From Edwardsiella piscicida (GTDB lineage: Bacteria > Pseudomonadota > Gammaproteobacteria > Enterobacterales > Enterobacteriaceae): 64,000 nucleotides of DNA. The position numbers were made by a program, and so were the translations under genes. The notes under the pieces were generated by a model. It did not search any database. It worked only from the letters and a program-made list of their open reading frames with translations, and was not told the DNA's origin. Numbering within the stretch: the first letter of the stretch is position 1; each line of letters starts with the position of its first letter. Where the stretch lies: NCBI RefSeq assembly GCF_001896205.1, contig NZ_MPNU01000001.1, forward strand, positions 2,522,240-2,586,239. The letters are read 5' to 3'. Shown piece after piece: positions 1-10,171 of the stretch.

Positions 1-516
1 GTCAACGGGGTCATCGCCGAATCGACCTGCGAGGTCAGCGTTTCCAAGACCAGCCTGGACTTCTCCCTCAGCCTTGCGGAGCTTCAGGTGACCTCGCCGC
101 AGAAGCTCACCACCCTTCCCGTTCCGGTGACCTTTCAGGGCTGCGGCAATAATACCGGCCTGATCATGACGCTCAATTCGACCCATGGCGAGATAGGCGG
201 GGGCGGCTACGCCAAATTTAAGAACACCTCGACGAATAATACAAACACAGACTATATATTCCTTTCACTGCAGATCACCGCCAGCGAACTCCAAAATATC
301 GATATTTACGATCCTAAGGGCAGGCTCTATCCCGTCCCCAGCACCTGGGGTATTCATATTAATGGTGATCAATTCTACGTTCACGTTAAAAACAATCAAA
401 GCGCCTCGTTTAACTTCGACTTTAATATCATTGCCCGCGGCACCACGCAGAATGCCACCTACGTCCCCCCGGCGAGCGTCAACGCGGGCATCACCTACGC
501 CTTTAAGTACCTCTAA
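1..516 (+). CDS. Fimbrial major subunit (pilin), 3' part
   Basis: The reading frame is open from base 1, so the gene begins outside the window; 171 codons remain. The product is a secreted pilin that would be folded by the downstream chaperone and polymerised through the usher. The visible part has a Cys in STCEVSV and a second Cys in FQGCGNN, the spacing of a pilin disulfide, and it ends in ITYAFKYL, a beta-strand C-terminus typical of chaperone-bound subunits. It is followed by a hairpin with a T-tract and then the chaperone and usher genes. The exact fimbrial type cannot be named from this fragment. Confidence 0.8.
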   Translation, partial: VNGVIAESTCEVSVSKTSLDFSLSLAELQVTSPQKLTTLPVPVTFQGCGNNTGLIMTLNSTHGEIGGGGYAKFKNTSTNNTNTDYIFLSLQITASELQNIDIYDPKGRLYPVPSTWGIHINGDQFYVHVKNNQSASFNFDFNIIARGTTQNATYVPPASVNAGITYAFKYL

Positions 517-530
517 TCCCTCGCTCGCCG

Positions 531-556
531 GCCGGGGCCTCGGCCCCGGCGTTTTT
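531..556 (+). terminator. GC-rich hairpin with T-tract after the pilin gene
   Basis: GCCGGGGCC (531-539) and GGCCCCGGC (542-550) form an almost perfect stem followed by GTTTTT. It lies between the pilin stop and the chaperone start. I infer a partial terminator or 3' stabilising structure that keeps pilin mRNA more abundant than chaperone and usher mRNA. Confidence 0.75.
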
Positions 557-591
557 ACCCGGCGCGATCACCCTATCAGGATAGAACAACC

Positions 592-1308
592 ATGCTGCTA
601 AAACCCTTTTCAGCCGCGCTGCTGCTCTTCTCCGCCTATTTGGCCGCCGCCGACGAGCGCGGGATCTACCTAGACAAAACCCGAGTGGTGCTGCTTAGCG
701 ATAAATCCGCCGCCCCCATCGGGGTGATCAACCGCTCCACCAGCCGCGCCTGGCTTATCCGCGGCTGGGTCGATGCCTACTCGGGCGCCGAGGATGACAC
801 CTTTCTGGTCACCCCCACCCTGTTTCGTCTGGGGCCCGACAGCCAGATCCGCCTGCGCGTCAACGCCATCCGCGCCGACCGCCTGCCCCAGGATCGCGAA
901 AGCGTCTTTCGCCTCAACGTGCTCAGCATCCCTGCCCGCGACGCACAGACCCCGGAGGGCGACACGCAGGTGAGCGGCAGCCTGAGCACCGCCCTGAATA
1001 ACCAGATCAAGCTGTTTTACCGCCCGCTCTCACTCCATCGTCCCGCCGAGATCGACGCGGCCTACCGCCGCCTGCGCTTCGAGAAAAACCCCCAGGGCGT
1101 CCGGGTGGTCAACCCCACCCCCTACTACGTCACCCTGGCCGATGTCACGATCAACGACCGCCGCCTGAACGGCGTTCAGGAGACCATGGTCGCCCCCCTC
1201 GGCGAGCTTATCCTGCCCTTTATCCCGGCGGCCAGCGCCCAGCGGATCCGCTATTCGGCCATCAACGACTACGGCGGCCGCGCCGATGTGCTGCAGCGGG
1301 ATCTATAG
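592..1308 (+). CDS. Periplasmic fimbrial chaperone (PapD-like)
   Basis: This 238-residue protein has a signal peptide (LKPFSAALLLFSAYLAAA) and the two immunoglobulin-like domains of the PapD/FimC family. Family marks are LPQDRESVFRLNVLSIP in the first domain, NNQIKLFYRP at the domain junction, NPTPYYVTL in the second domain and INDYGG near the C-terminus. It would donate a strand to nascent pilins in the periplasm and deliver them to the usher encoded one base downstream. The stretch between the Leu-rich G1 strand and the junction carries a short extra loop (ARDAQTPEGDTQ). The target pilins are inferred from operon position. Confidence 0.93.
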   Translation: MLLKPFSAALLLFSAYLAAADERGIYLDKTRVVLLSDKSAAPIGVINRSTSRAWLIRGWVDAYSGAEDDTFLVTPTLFRLGPDSQIRLRVNAIRADRLPQDRESVFRLNVLSIPARDAQTPEGDTQVSGSLSTALNNQIKLFYRPLSLHRPAEIDAAYRRLRFEKNPQGVRVVNPTPYYVTLADVTINDRRLNGVQETMVAPLGELILPFIPAASAQRIRYSAINDYGGRADVLQRDL

Positions 1309-1309
1309 C

Positions 1310-3820
1310 ATGCGGCGCCCGCTGACGTTCCCGCTCGCCCTGCTGTGCCTCTATGCCCTGTCACCCACCGCCGGCCTAGCGCGCAGCGAGTTCGACGCCG
1401 ACTTTTTAACCCTGCACCGCGGGGGCGGCGATGTCGATCTCGCCTACTTTAGCCGCGACGGCGCCGCCGCCCCCGGCACCTATGGACTGGCGCTCTACGT
1501 CAACGGCGATTACCAGACGCGCGAGCGCGTCGAGCTCATCGTGAACCCGACCGATAACGCCAACCTGCTGCCCCTGCTCGACGCCGCGCATCTGCAGCAG
1601 CTGGGCATCGACGCCGAGCGGCTGGCCCAGCTGCCCGCGCCGGCCAACCCAACGCTGGCCGATCCGGCACAGCGTGCGGCGACCCTGCTCAGTCGCCTGC
1701 CCGACGCCGACGTGCGCCTGGATTTCAACCGGGAGCGTCTGGAGATCACCCTGCCGCAGAAGTACCTGCTGAAAGAGGGCGACTTCAAGACCCCGCCGCC
1801 CCTGTGGGATCACGGCGTGCCCGCTCTGCTGGTCAACTACAGCTATAGCGGTCAGCGTATGGAGTCGGGCGGCGAGGGCACCTATTACAACGCCCTCGCC
1901 CTCAGCAGCAGCCTCAACTACGGCGCCTGGCGCCTGCGCAACGAGTCCCTGTGGCTGGGCGGCGGCAACGGCAGCCCACGAGGCTTTCAGTCCAACAATA
2001 CCTATGTCGAGCGCATCTACACCGCCCTTAACGGCGGCCTGTTCACCGCCGGCCAGACCCATCTGGCCAGCGACTTCGCCGTCAACTTCCCCTTCACCGG
2101 GGTGCGTCTGGCCTCCGACGGCGACATGCTCAAAAGCGTCTACCGTCAGTACGCCCCGCTGATCCGCGGCGTCGCCACCGGCCAGTCGCGGGTCACCCTG
2201 CGTCAGGCCGGGCAAATCATCTACCAACGCAGCGTGCCCGCCGGCGAGTTCGAGTTCGATGACGTCAGCAACATCAGCAGCGGCGATATCGAGGTGGAGA
2301 TCGAGGGCGCCGACGGCACGGTGCGTCGCTATACCCAGGCCAGCGCGGCCCTGCCGCTGATGCAGCGCGAGGGGCGCTACAGCTACCGTCTGAGCGCCGG
2401 CAAATACCGCGGTCTGGAGAGCGCCACCCGCGTTGAGCCGTGGTTTCTCTACGCCGATCTGGCGCGCGGCGTCGGCAACCAGACCACCCTGTACGGCAAT
2501 CTGCTCTATGCCAGCCACTACGTCTCGCTGCTGCTGGGCGCCAGCCGCGATTTTGCCGCCCTGGGGGCGCTGGCGCTGGACATCACCCACGCCAGCGCCG
2601 AACTCCGCCGCGACGGTGCGGCCGATCCGCGTCACGGTCAGGCCTTCCGGGTGCTCTACACCAACGCCTTCGCCGCCACCGGCACTACGGTTAACCTTAC
2701 CGGCTACCGCTACAGCACCCGCGACTACTACGACTTCAACGAGGCGGTCGACCGCCTCAACCAACGGGAACACGCCCTGCACCTGCGCACCAACCTGCAG
2801 GTCAGCCTCCAGCAGTCCCTGCAGGCGTGGGGGCAGCTGTCGCTGAGCCTCAGCCGCAACCGTTACTGGAACCGCACTACTCCCGGGGTCACCCTGACGT
2901 CGGGCTATATTTACACCTTTCCCGCCGCCGCGATCTCCCTGACCTACAACCACACCCGGGCGCGCGACAGCGGGCAGCGCGACGATCTGCTGTTCGCCAA
3001 CCTCTCGGTGCCCCTCGACCGGCTGTTCGGCCCCTATATCAGCAGCGTGCGCAGCGACGTGCGCGCCCTCAACGGGCGGGTCACCAGCGCGCTGGGGCTG
3101 AGCGGCGGTCTACCCGGCGGCGCGCTGAGCTACGGACTGAGCAAGGATCTCCAGCGCGGCGATCAGCTAGACGTGAACACCAGCTACACCGGCCGCTACG
3201 CCGAGGCCAACGCCGCCTATGCGCGCGACGGTCGGCGCGACAACCTGACCTATGGCCTGCGCGGCGCCGTCGCCGTGCACCCCTACGGGGTGACCGCCAG
3301 CCGCCCGCTCTCCCATACCCAGGGCAATGCGCTGGTCGTCACCGACGGGGCCGGCGGGGTGCCGATCAGCGGCAGCAGCGCAGTGCAGACCGATTACTTT
3401 GGCCGCGGGATCGTCACCAACCTGAGCAGCTACGGCCCCAACGCCCTGGATATCGACGTGGCGCGCCTGGCGGACGACGTCGAGGCCGACGAGGGCACCC
3501 ACCGCCGGGTGATCCCCACCCGCGGCGCCCTGGTGGTCAGTCGATTTCACGTCAATCGGGGTCAGCGGGTGCTGTTTACGCTGCAGCGCCGGGGCAAGGC
3601 GCTGCCCCTGGGCAGCAGCGTGACCCTGACGCCGGGCGCGGGGCCAGTGCGCCGCAGCTTTGTCGGCGAGGCGGGGCAGATCTACTTCAGTGGTCTGCCC
3701 GCGCGCGGCGAGCTGACGGTGCAGGCCACTCTCGACGGCGCCCGCGTCAGCTGCGACGCCCGCTACGCGCTGCCCGCGGCGGCGCAGACGATCCACCTGG
3801 TGACGCTGGAGTGTGAATAA
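1310..3820 (+). CDS. Outer-membrane fimbrial usher
   Basis: This is an 836-residue usher: signal peptide, N-terminal chaperone-binding domain (starts FDADFLTLH), a beta-barrel interrupted by a plug domain, and C-terminal domains (RGALVVSRF and GEAGQIYFSGLP). It forms the pore through which chaperone-subunit complexes are assembled and secreted. The ATG at 1310 lies one base after the chaperone stop and begins the signal peptide MRRPLTFPLALL; an in-frame GTG at 1286 lies inside the chaperone gene and is less likely. The length fits the family (about 800-850). It is the third gene of the operon. Confidence 0.93.
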   Translation: MRRPLTFPLALLCLYALSPTAGLARSEFDADFLTLHRGGGDVDLAYFSRDGAAAPGTYGLALYVNGDYQTRERVELIVNPTDNANLLPLLDAAHLQQLGIDAERLAQLPAPANPTLADPAQRAATLLSRLPDADVRLDFNRERLEITLPQKYLLKEGDFKTPPPLWDHGVPALLVNYSYSGQRMESGGEGTYYNALALSSSLNYGAWRLRNESLWLGGGNGSPRGFQSNNTYVERIYTALNGGLFTAGQTHLASDFAVNFPFTGVRLASDGDMLKSVYRQYAPLIRGVATGQSRVTLRQAGQIIYQRSVPAGEFEFDDVSNISSGDIEVEIEGADGTVRRYTQASAALPLMQREGRYSYRLSAGKYRGLESATRVEPWFLYADLARGVGNQTTLYGNLLYASHYVSLLLGASRDFAALGALALDITHASAELRRDGAADPRHGQAFRVLYTNAFAATGTTVNLTGYRYSTRDYYDFNEAVDRLNQREHALHLRTNLQVSLQQSLQAWGQLSLSLSRNRYWNRTTPGVTLTSGYIYTFPAAAISLTYNHTRARDSGQRDDLLFANLSVPLDRLFGPYISSVRSDVRALNGRVTSALGLSGGLPGGALSYGLSKDLQRGDQLDVNTSYTGRYAEANAAYARDGRRDNLTYGLRGAVAVHPYGVTASRPLSHTQGNALVVTDGAGGVPISGSSAVQTDYFGRGIVTNLSSYGPNALDIDVARLADDVEADEGTHRRVIPTRGALVVSRFHVNRGQRVLFTLQRRGKALPLGSSVTLTPGAGPVRRSFVGEAGQIYFSGLPARGELTVQATLDGARVSCDARYALPAAAQTIHLVTLECE

Positions 3821-3823
3821 ACC

Positions 3824-4714
3824 ATGGCCAACCGACGCTATCCCGCCGCCCTGCTGCTGTTACTCCCCGCGCTGACGGCGGCCCAGACCGATACCCGGGT
3901 CGACTTTGGCCACCTGTCCAACGGCGGCGCCGTGGCGGTGGGCGAGACGCTGGCGCGCCAGCGGCTGCGGCTGACCCTGCCCTGCACCGGCCCCTGTGAC
4001 CCGGACGGCATCAGCCTGCTGCCGCGCGGCGAGGTGCTGAGCCAAGACGCGCCGCGGCGACGCTACCGCCTGGGCAGCCCGATCGCGGGGCTGGCGATCG
4101 ATATTGCGCTGGAGACGGCGCCGCTGGGCGCCGACGCCCTGCAGCTGGAGGCGGAGATCGCCCTGATCAAGCGCGGCGGCCGCACCGAGGGGGGCGAGAT
4201 CTCGCTGCACTCGCCGCTGGTCAGCCTGATGGAAACGCGCGATGGCCGGCGACAGAAGGCCGGGGATATCTACGTCAGCGGGACGCTGGAGCTGGCCGCC
4301 TGCGAAGTGGTGAGTAACGCGCTCACCTTTCATCTGCCGTCGCTGCCATACGTCGCGCTGAGGAGCAGTCCGCTGGCACGCCCCGTCGAGGAGGGCAAAA
4401 GCCAGCGCACGCTGCTGCTGCGCTGCGACGGCGGGGTCAGCACCGAGCTGACGATGACCTTCAGCGCCCTCAATGCCGCGACGCCGCCGTGGCTGCTGCC
4501 GGCGCAGGAGGATGCGGCGGTGGGATTTATGGTCAAGGAGGGGCTCAGCGACAGCTGGGTGCAGTGGAACAGCGAGCGCTACAGCCTGGCGCTGACGGTG
4601 CCGGAGAGCGGTACGCTGGAGGTGCCGTTTACCGCGTACTACGTCCGGCTGGGCGAGCGCCCGCACAGCGGCAGCGTCAGCGCCAAGGGGCAGTACACGG
4701 TGGTCTATCGGTAA
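3824..4714 (+). CDS. Fimbrial tip-type minor subunit or adhesin
   Basis: This 296-residue secreted protein (signal sequence ending LTAAQ) starts 3 bases after the usher stop and closes the operon. It seems to have two parts. An N-terminal region has a paired Cys (LPCTGPCD). The C-terminal region, from about residue 150 (YVSGTLELAACEVVSNALTF), resembles a pilin domain and ends GQYTVVYR. The two-part layout and last position in the operon are typical of tip adhesins; the ligand cannot be read from the sequence. No close named homologue is recognised. Confidence 0.7.
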   Translation: MANRRYPAALLLLLPALTAAQTDTRVDFGHLSNGGAVAVGETLARQRLRLTLPCTGPCDPDGISLLPRGEVLSQDAPRRRYRLGSPIAGLAIDIALETAPLGADALQLEAEIALIKRGGRTEGGEISLHSPLVSLMETRDGRRQKAGDIYVSGTLELAACEVVSNALTFHLPSLPYVALRSSPLARPVEEGKSQRTLLLRCDGGVSTELTMTFSALNAATPPWLLPAQEDAAVGFMVKEGLSDSWVQWNSERYSLALTVPESGTLEVPFTAYYVRLGERPHSGSVSAKGQYTVVYR

Positions 4715-4806
4715 ACGCGTCTGCACCCGCTTTTTCTTTGGCAGCCCGACGGCGGCATGGTACAACTGGGGCTTTCCCATGGATTTTGCCGACCAAGGAG
4801 TGCCCC

Positions 4807-5859
4807 ATGTTAGATCTGCGCAGCGATACCGTTACCCGCCCGAGCGAGGCCATGCGTCTGGCCATGTCACGCGCCGAGGTCGGCGATGATGTCTACGGCG
4901 ACGATCCCAGCATCAACCGCCTGGAGCAGGAGGCCGCAGCGCTGAGCGGCAAAGCGGCGGCGCTGTTTCTCCCCAGCGGAACCCAGGCCAACCTGGTGGC
5001 ACTGCTGAGCCACTGTCAGCGCGGCGAGGAGTATATCGTCGGCCAAAAGGCGCATAACTACCTGTATGAGGCCGGCGGCGCGGCGGTGCTCGGCAGTATC
5101 CAGCCCCAGCCCATCGACGCCTTGCCCGACGGCACCCTGCCGCTGGCGCGGGTTGCCGACGTGATCAAGCCGGACGACATTCACTTTGCCCGCAGCCGCC
5201 TGCTCAGCCTGGAGAATACCCATAACGGCAAGGTGCTACCGCTCGACTATCTGGCACAGGCCTGGGCGTTTAGCCGCGAAAAGGGGCTGAGCCTGCATAT
5301 CGACGGCGCCCGTATCATGAACGCCGCGGTGGCCCTTGAGGTGCCGCTGACGACCCTGACCCAATACTGCGATACCCTCACCCTCTGCCTCTCCAAGGGG
5401 CTGGGGGCGCCGGTCGGCTCGCTGCTGTGCGCCGACGCCGACTTTATTCAGCGCGCGCGCCGCTGGCGTAAAATGACCGGTGGCGCCATGCGTCAGGCCG
5501 GTATTCTGGCCGAGGCAGGGCGTTACGCGCTGCGTCATAACGTCGAGCGTCTGCGCGACGATCACGCTAACGCCGCCTGGCTGGCCGACGCGCTCTCCTC
5601 CCTGGGAGTCCGGGTGCTGGCGCCGGGTGCCCAGACAAATATGCTATTTTTACAGTTGGAGGCCGATGAGGCCGCCGCGCTGGGCCCCTGGATGCGCCAG
5701 CGCGGGATCCTGATCAGCGCGGGCACAACCACGCGGCTGGTGACCCATCTGGACGTCACCCGCGCCGACCTGCAGCGACTGGTCGAACTGTGGCAAACCT
5801 TCCGCCAGACCTACCGTCCGGCGAACGGTGCGCCGCACGCCCACGCCACCTACGGCTAA
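4807..5859 (+). CDS. ltaE: Low-specificity L-threonine aldolase
   Basis: A cytoplasmic PLP enzyme that cleaves L-threonine and allo-threonine to glycine and acetaldehyde. The 350-residue protein starts [16 protein letters not shown], the family's N-terminal signature. The PLP lysine is in [12 protein letters not shown] at residue 197, the same number as in E. coli LtaE. The ATG at 4807 is preceded by CAAGGAG; a longer open frame upstream overlaps the fimbrial gene and is not used. The protein is about 17 residues longer than E. coli LtaE, mostly at the C-terminus ([14 protein letters not shown]). It is followed by ybjT after 23 bases, an ltaE-ybjT-ybjS grouping also found in E. coli. Confidence 0.96.
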   Translation: MLDLRSDTVTRPSEAMRLAMSRAEVGDDVYGDDPSINRLEQEAAALSGKAAALFLPSGTQANLVALLSHCQRGEEYIVGQKAHNYLYEAGGAAVLGSIQPQPIDALPDGTLPLARVADVIKPDDIHFARSRLLSLENTHNGKVLPLDYLAQAWAFSREKGLSLHIDGARIMNAAVALEVPLTTLTQYCDTLTLCLSKGLGAPVGSLLCADADFIQRARRWRKMTGGAMRQAGILAEAGRYALRHNVERLRDDHANAAWLADALSSLGVRVLAPGAQTNMLFLQLEADEAAALGPWMRQRGILISAGTTTRLVTHLDVTRADLQRLVELWQTFRQTYRPANGAPHAHATYG

Positions 5860-5882
5860 CCTCTCAGCGCGGAGATCTCACC

Positions 5883-7373
5883 ATGGGCGAACAGCGTATT
5901 CTGGTCTTGGGTGCCAGCGGCTATATCGGGCAGCATCTGATTCCACAGCTATGCGCCCGTGGACACCGGGTGCGCGCCGCCGCCCGCCGCATTGGCTGGC
6001 TACAGGCGCGCGGTTGGCCCGGCGTCAGCTGCCAGTATATCGATCTGTACCAGCCGCAGACGCTGCCGGCGGCGCTGGACGATATCGACGTGGTCTACTA
6101 TCTGGTGCATGCCATGGGCGACGGTGACGACTTCGTCCGCGCCGAGCTGCAGGCCGCGCAAAACATTAGCCGGGCGCTGAGCGTTTCCCGGGTACGTCAG
6201 GTTATCTTTCTGGGCGCGCTGCAGCCGCGGGAGGCGCAGCCCTCGTCGCGTCACCTTGCCGCCCGACGCGAAACCGGGGAGATTCTGCGCACCAGCGGCG
6301 TCCCCGTTACCGAGGTCCGCGCCGGGATCATCATCGGCCCTGGCTCCGCGGCTTTTGAGGTGATGCGCGACATGGTCTATAACCTGGCCATTCTGACGCC
6401 GCCGCTCTGGGTGCGCTCCAAAAGTTCGCCCATCGCGCTGGAGAATCTGCTGACCTATCTCAGCGCGCTGGCGGAGCTGCCTGACGACGAGAACCGGACG
6501 TTCGACGTCACCGGGCCGGAGTACATGAGCTATCAGACCATGTTTGAACGCTTTATCCGCGTCAGCGGCAAGCGGCGCTGGATGATCCCCCTGCCGATCC
6601 CGACCCGCCTGATCTCGGTCTACTTCCTACACCTGATCACCTCGGTTCCTACCAGCACCGCCCGCGCGCTGATCGAAGGGCTGAAGCACGATCTGCCCGC
6701 CGACGATGCGGCCATCGCCCGCCTGATCCCACAGACGCTGATCGGCTTTGATCGCGCGCTGAGCGAGACCCTTGCCCGTGAGCGCGAGGTGGTCGACTCC
6801 GCCGACTGGGGCTACGATCCGCAGGCCCGCGCCCGCTGGCGACCGGGCTACGGCTTCTACCCGAAGCAGGCAGGGTGCCAAATCGACACCACCGCCTCGC
6901 GCCGCGCGCTGTGGCAGGTGATACAGCAGATCGGCGGCGACAACGGCTACTTCTTTGCCAATCTGCTGTGGCAGATCCGCGCCCGTCTTGACGATCTCAC
7001 CGGTAACCGGGTCGTCTATAGCCGCCCGGCGCGCCCAACCTTGCAGATAGGCGATCTTATCGACGGTTGGAAAGTGATCGCTCTGCAGCCCGAGCATCAG
7101 CTGACCCTGCTGTTTGGAATGAAGGCGCCGGGGCTGGGGCGCCTTAGCTTTACCCTGGGCGAACACAACGGTCTGCGCACGCTGGACGTGCGCGCCTGGT
7201 GGCATCCCGCCGGTTTTTCCGGCCTGCTGTATTGGTTTACCATGATGCCGGCTCACCTGTTTATCTTTCGCGGCATGGCGCAGCGCATCGCCGAACTGGC
7301 CGAGGCCTGGGACGAGGCGCATCCGCCGCAGGCCGGGAGCGCATCCGGCAAACCGCCGTCCCCGGCGTCCTAA
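5883..7373 (+). CDS. ybjT: NAD(P)-binding epimerase-like protein with C-terminal DUF2867
   Basis: A 496-residue protein with an N-terminal Rossmann fold ([18 protein letters not shown], GxxGxxG) of the atypical short-chain dehydrogenase type. A C-terminal DUF2867 domain runs from about residue 340 ([14 protein letters not shown] to the end). This is the domain order of E. coli YbjT, whose biochemical role is not established. The start at 5883 gives [10 protein letters not shown] and places GCGGAGATC upstream. A hydrophobic C-terminal stretch ([17 protein letters not shown]) may sit at the membrane. A GC-rich palindrome without a T-tract (7375-7390) follows the stop. Confidence 0.92.
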   Translation: MGEQRILVLGASGYIGQHLIPQLCARGHRVRAAARRIGWLQARGWPGVSCQYIDLYQPQTLPAALDDIDVVYYLVHAMGDGDDFVRAELQAAQNISRALSVSRVRQVIFLGALQPREAQPSSRHLAARRETGEILRTSGVPVTEVRAGIIIGPGSAAFEVMRDMVYNLAILTPPLWVRSKSSPIALENLLTYLSALAELPDDENRTFDVTGPEYMSYQTMFERFIRVSGKRRWMIPLPIPTRLISVYFLHLITSVPTSTARALIEGLKHDLPADDAAIARLIPQTLIGFDRALSETLAREREVVDSADWGYDPQARARWRPGYGFYPKQAGCQIDTTASRRALWQVIQQIGGDNGYFFANLLWQIRARLDDLTGNRVVYSRPARPTLQIGDLIDGWKVIALQPEHQLTLLFGMKAPGLGRLSFTLGEHNGLRTLDVRAWWHPAGFSGLLYWFTMMPAHLFIFRGMAQRIAELAEAWDEAHPPQAGSASGKPPSPAS

Positions 7374-7605
7374 CCCCCGGCGCGCCGGGGTAAATCCGAC
7401 GGCGCCGGGCTGTTCACCGCAGGGGCAACCAGCGCCGATATTACAATTCTGCTAAGTAATCCGATTGCATGTCGCGCCGATTCACGGAAAAATGGCACCC
7501 TTATTGCGCAGCCGGAGCGATCGGCGCTCCCGCAGCAGTCAGATGGCCACGTACAACCGGCCGCAACGAACGGCCCGATGGGTGGCCCACGGTGGATAGG
7601 CAAGT

Positions 7606-8616
7606 ATGAAAGTTTTGGTGACCGGTGCAACCAGCGGTCTCGGGCGTAATGCCGTTGAATATTTACGTCAGCGGGGGATCAGCGTCCGCGCAGCGGGGGA
7701 TAATCTGGCCATGGGGCAGGTGCTGCAAAAAATGGGGGCGGATTTTATCCACGCCGATCTGGGTAATCTGGTTTCGGCGCAGGCGAAAGCGATGCTGAAC
7801 GACGTTGATACTCTGTGGCACTGCTCTGGATTTACCTCGCCATGGGGATCCCAGGCGCTGTTTGAAACCGCCAACGTACGGGCCACCCGCCGCCTGGGCG
7901 AATGGGCCGCCGCCTATGGCGTGGGTCAGTTTATCCATATCTCCTCCCCCGCCGTCTACTTTGACTATCGCCACCACCACGACATTAAAGAAGAGTTTAC
8001 GCCGACGCGCTACGCCAACTACTATGCGCGCAGCAAGGCCGCGGGCGAGGAGGTGATCCGTACGCTGGCCCTGGCCAACCCGCAGACCCACTTTACCATT
8101 CTACGTCCGCAGGGGCTGTTTGGTCCCCACGATAAGGTGCTGCTGCCCCGTCTGATGGGCACGATGAAAAAGCATGGCTACCTACTGCTGCCGCACGGCG
8201 GCTCCACCCTGCTGGATATGACCTACGAAGAGAACGCGGTGCACGCCATGTGGCTGGCCAGTCAGCGCCCGGACACCGCCTCGGGACGGGTATATAACAT
8301 CACCAACCACCAGCCGCAGACGCTGCGCCTGATGCTGCAGCAGCTGATCGATGAACTGGGGATCGCCTGCCGTCTGCGCACGATCCCCTATCCGCTGCTG
8401 GATATCATCGCCCGCGGAATGGAAAAGCTGAGCACGCGCAGCGCCAAAGAGCCGGCGCTGACCCACTACGGCGCGGCCAAGCTGAACTTTGATATGACGC
8501 TGGACACCGCCCGGGCGCAGAGTGAGCTCGGCTATCAGCCTATCGTGACGCTGGAGGACGGGATCGTGCGCACCGCCCGCTGGCTGCGTGACCATGGCCG
8601 CCTGCAGCACCGCTGA
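7606..8616 (+). CDS. ybjS: NAD(P)-dependent sugar/steroid epimerase-like oxidoreductase
   Basis: A 336-residue extended short-chain dehydrogenase. It has the N-terminal nucleotide motif [16 protein letters not shown], a central HISSPAVYF strand, and the catalytic pair in [11 protein letters not shown] (YxxxK). Similarity is to the NAD-dependent epimerase/3-beta-hydroxysteroid dehydrogenase family and, by position next to ybjT and amiD, to E. coli YbjS. The substrate is unknown. It is separated from ybjT by 232 bases and so may have its own promoter. It converges with amiD, with 5 bases between the stops. Confidence 0.9.
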   Translation: MKVLVTGATSGLGRNAVEYLRQRGISVRAAGDNLAMGQVLQKMGADFIHADLGNLVSAQAKAMLNDVDTLWHCSGFTSPWGSQALFETANVRATRRLGEWAAAYGVGQFIHISSPAVYFDYRHHHDIKEEFTPTRYANYYARSKAAGEEVIRTLALANPQTHFTILRPQGLFGPHDKVLLPRLMGTMKKHGYLLLPHGGSTLLDMTYEENAVHAMWLASQRPDTASGRVYNITNHQPQTLRLMLQQLIDELGIACRLRTIPYPLLDIIARGMEKLSTRSAKEPALTHYGAAKLNFDMTLDTARAQSELGYQPIVTLEDGIVRTARWLRDHGRLQHR

Positions 8617-8621
8617 GCAGC

Positions 8622-9455
8622 TTAATCGACGGCGCCGTACTGCGCGATCAGTGCATCGACGATAGCGGTGGTTTCGGCGTCCGGCTCTCCGCGGAAATCC
8701 GTCGGGCGGAAGTGCATCTGAAACGCCGCAATGACCCGCCGGGAGGCCGCGTCATTAATTCCGCTGGGCTCAATCTGATATCCCCACTGCGCCAGCCGCC
8801 GCTGTAGATAAGCGACGTCCGGCGGACGCTGCCGATAGCGCTGCAGAGAGTCCCTGACCCGCGCCGCCTCCGGCCAGGCGCCGATACCCTGCTGCGCCAG
8901 CATCTGCCAGGGGAACAGCGGTCCGGGATCCACCTTGCGCTGCGGCGCAATATCCATATGCCCGACCACATTCTGCGGCGCAATGGCGTAACGCCGGACA
9001 ATATCCTGCGCTAGCGCGCGAACGGCGGTGATCTGCTGCGGAGTGAAGGGATACCAGACAATTCCGTGCGACGTACGCCGGTAGCCTGGGTTTTCAATTT
9101 CAATGCCGATCGAATTATCGTTGAGATGGGTCTGCCCGCGCCAATAGCTGACCCCGGCATGCCAGGCGCTGCGCGACTCTGGCACCAGCTGCCACACCAC
9201 CGGCCGGCCGCCCCGCTGCGGCGGCGCGGCGGGGACCAGATAGTGCGCGCTGACCCGTTTCCCCGTCAGCACCCGCAGGGACGACGGAAAATCCTCCGCG
9301 GTATAGTGCAGCACCAGATAGCGTATCCGGGGCTCGGCGCGCAGCGCGCGCTGGCTATCATCCACCCAATAGCCGCCGCGATCGCGCAGCGTAGGTGACT
9401 GCTGGCAGCCGACCAGCAGTAAGAGTGCCAATAGGGTGGCCGTTTTTCCCCTCAT
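8622..9455 (-). CDS. amiD: N-acetylmuramoyl-L-alanine amidase lipoprotein
   Basis: A 277-residue outer-membrane lipoprotein that cuts the MurNAc-L-Ala bond and is involved in cell-wall recycling. The lipobox is LLVGC at residues 13-17. The amidase_2 domain follows (YLVLHYTAEDFPSS with the first zinc His, then VVGHMDIAPQRKVDPGPLFPW with the second His and the catalytic Lys). A C-terminal peptidoglycan-binding domain runs from about residue 205 (DVAYLQRRLAQWGYQIEPSG). Length and domain order match E. coli AmiD, and the position beside ybjS is conserved. Confidence 0.95.
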   Translation of the reverse strand: MRGKTATLLALLLLVGCQQSPTLRDRGGYWVDDSQRALRAEPRIRYLVLHYTAEDFPSSLRVLTGKRVSAHYLVPAAPPQRGGRPVVWQLVPESRSAWHAGVSYWRGQTHLNDNSIGIEIENPGYRRTSHGIVWYPFTPQQITAVRALAQDIVRRYAIAPQNVVGHMDIAPQRKVDPGPLFPWQMLAQQGIGAWPEAARVRDSLQRYRQRPPDVAYLQRRLAQWGYQIEPSGINDAASRRVIAAFQMHFRPTDFRGEPDAETTAIVDALIAQYGAVD

Positions 9456-9538
9456 CGCGTCGCCTCTCCGGGTTATCTTCTCCAGCGCAGATATTACCCG
9501 CCGTGGTTGACGACGTCAGCTTCGCTGTCCATATTCCG

Positions 9539-10171
9539 CTATCCGCACAGGTGCGTATCGGCCCATTTCACCGCCTGGATCCGGTTCTTCACCGCTATTT
9601 TCTTAAATATATTATAGATATGTGTTCTGACCGTATTTTCGCTGATATACAAAATACGCGAGATATCCAGATTGCTGGCCCCCTGCTGCATCGCCTTTAG
9701 CACCTCCAGCTCGCGCAGGGTTAATCGCGTCAGGCGCGGCACGGGGATCGCCTCGCCCGGCTCGTCCTCCTGCGCGGCCACCAGCAGGGTGCGCAGCCGA
9801 CGGATCAGCGCCTGCTGATGCGTCTTGGCCGGAAAGGCGGCGATGATATTCCCATGCTGATGCCACGCCAGCCCCTCATCATGCGTATTCACGTTGATCA
9901 AAATAATTCGCCGACCAACGCGCTGGTTAAATATAGCCTCAAGCCAAGACGAACGCTGCGCCGGATCACCGTCGAGCAGCATTGCATCAAATATAATCAA
10001 GGCACAGTCGTCCAATAAATAAGTTGAATTCCTGGGCGCGTCACACAGATAAATGGGTACGCTAAGATAATTATTAAGCACATCGACTAAAAGCATCGAC
10101 TGTAGCGTGGGTTGGGTAATTAATGACAGCCCGTTTTTTTCCTTAAATACGTCATGGCTTATCGCCATCAT
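9539..10171 (-). CDS. CsgD-like LuxR-family transcriptional regulator
   Basis: A 210-residue regulator with an N-terminal receiver-like region lacking an obvious phospho-acceptor set. Its C-terminal LuxR helix-turn-helix reads LTLRELEVLKAMQQGASNLD and then ISENTVRTHIYNIFKKIAVK. The segment FKKIAVKNRIQAVKWA is very close to the end of E. coli CsgD, the biofilm/curli activator. No curli genes are nearby; instead the gene is divergent from the fimbrial operon starting at 10751 and is its probable regulator (inference). An AGAGGA precedes the ATG at 10171; a second ATG follows directly. It could be a CsgD paralogue rather than the orthologue. Confidence 0.8.
   Translation of the reverse strand: MMAISHDVFKEKNGLSLITQPTLQSMLLVDVLNNYLSVPIYLCDAPRNSTYLLDDCALIIFDAMLLDGDPAQRSSWLEAIFNQRVGRRIILINVNTHDEGLAWHQHGNIIAAFPAKTHQQALIRRLRTLLVAAQEDEPGEAIPVPRLTRLTLRELEVLKAMQQGASNLDISRILYISENTVRTHIYNIFKKIAVKNRIQAVKWADTHLCG

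Noticed and set aside
1406-2953. A 515-codon open frame opposite the first usher gene
   Set aside because: Its product is low-complexity (runs of Val, Ala, Gln, Gly) and mirrors GC-rich codons of the usher, which has clear family similarity.
2827-3816. A 329-codon frame in another frame of the first usher gene
   Set aside because: It is very Arg-rich and overlaps the usher's C-terminal domains, which are well conserved.
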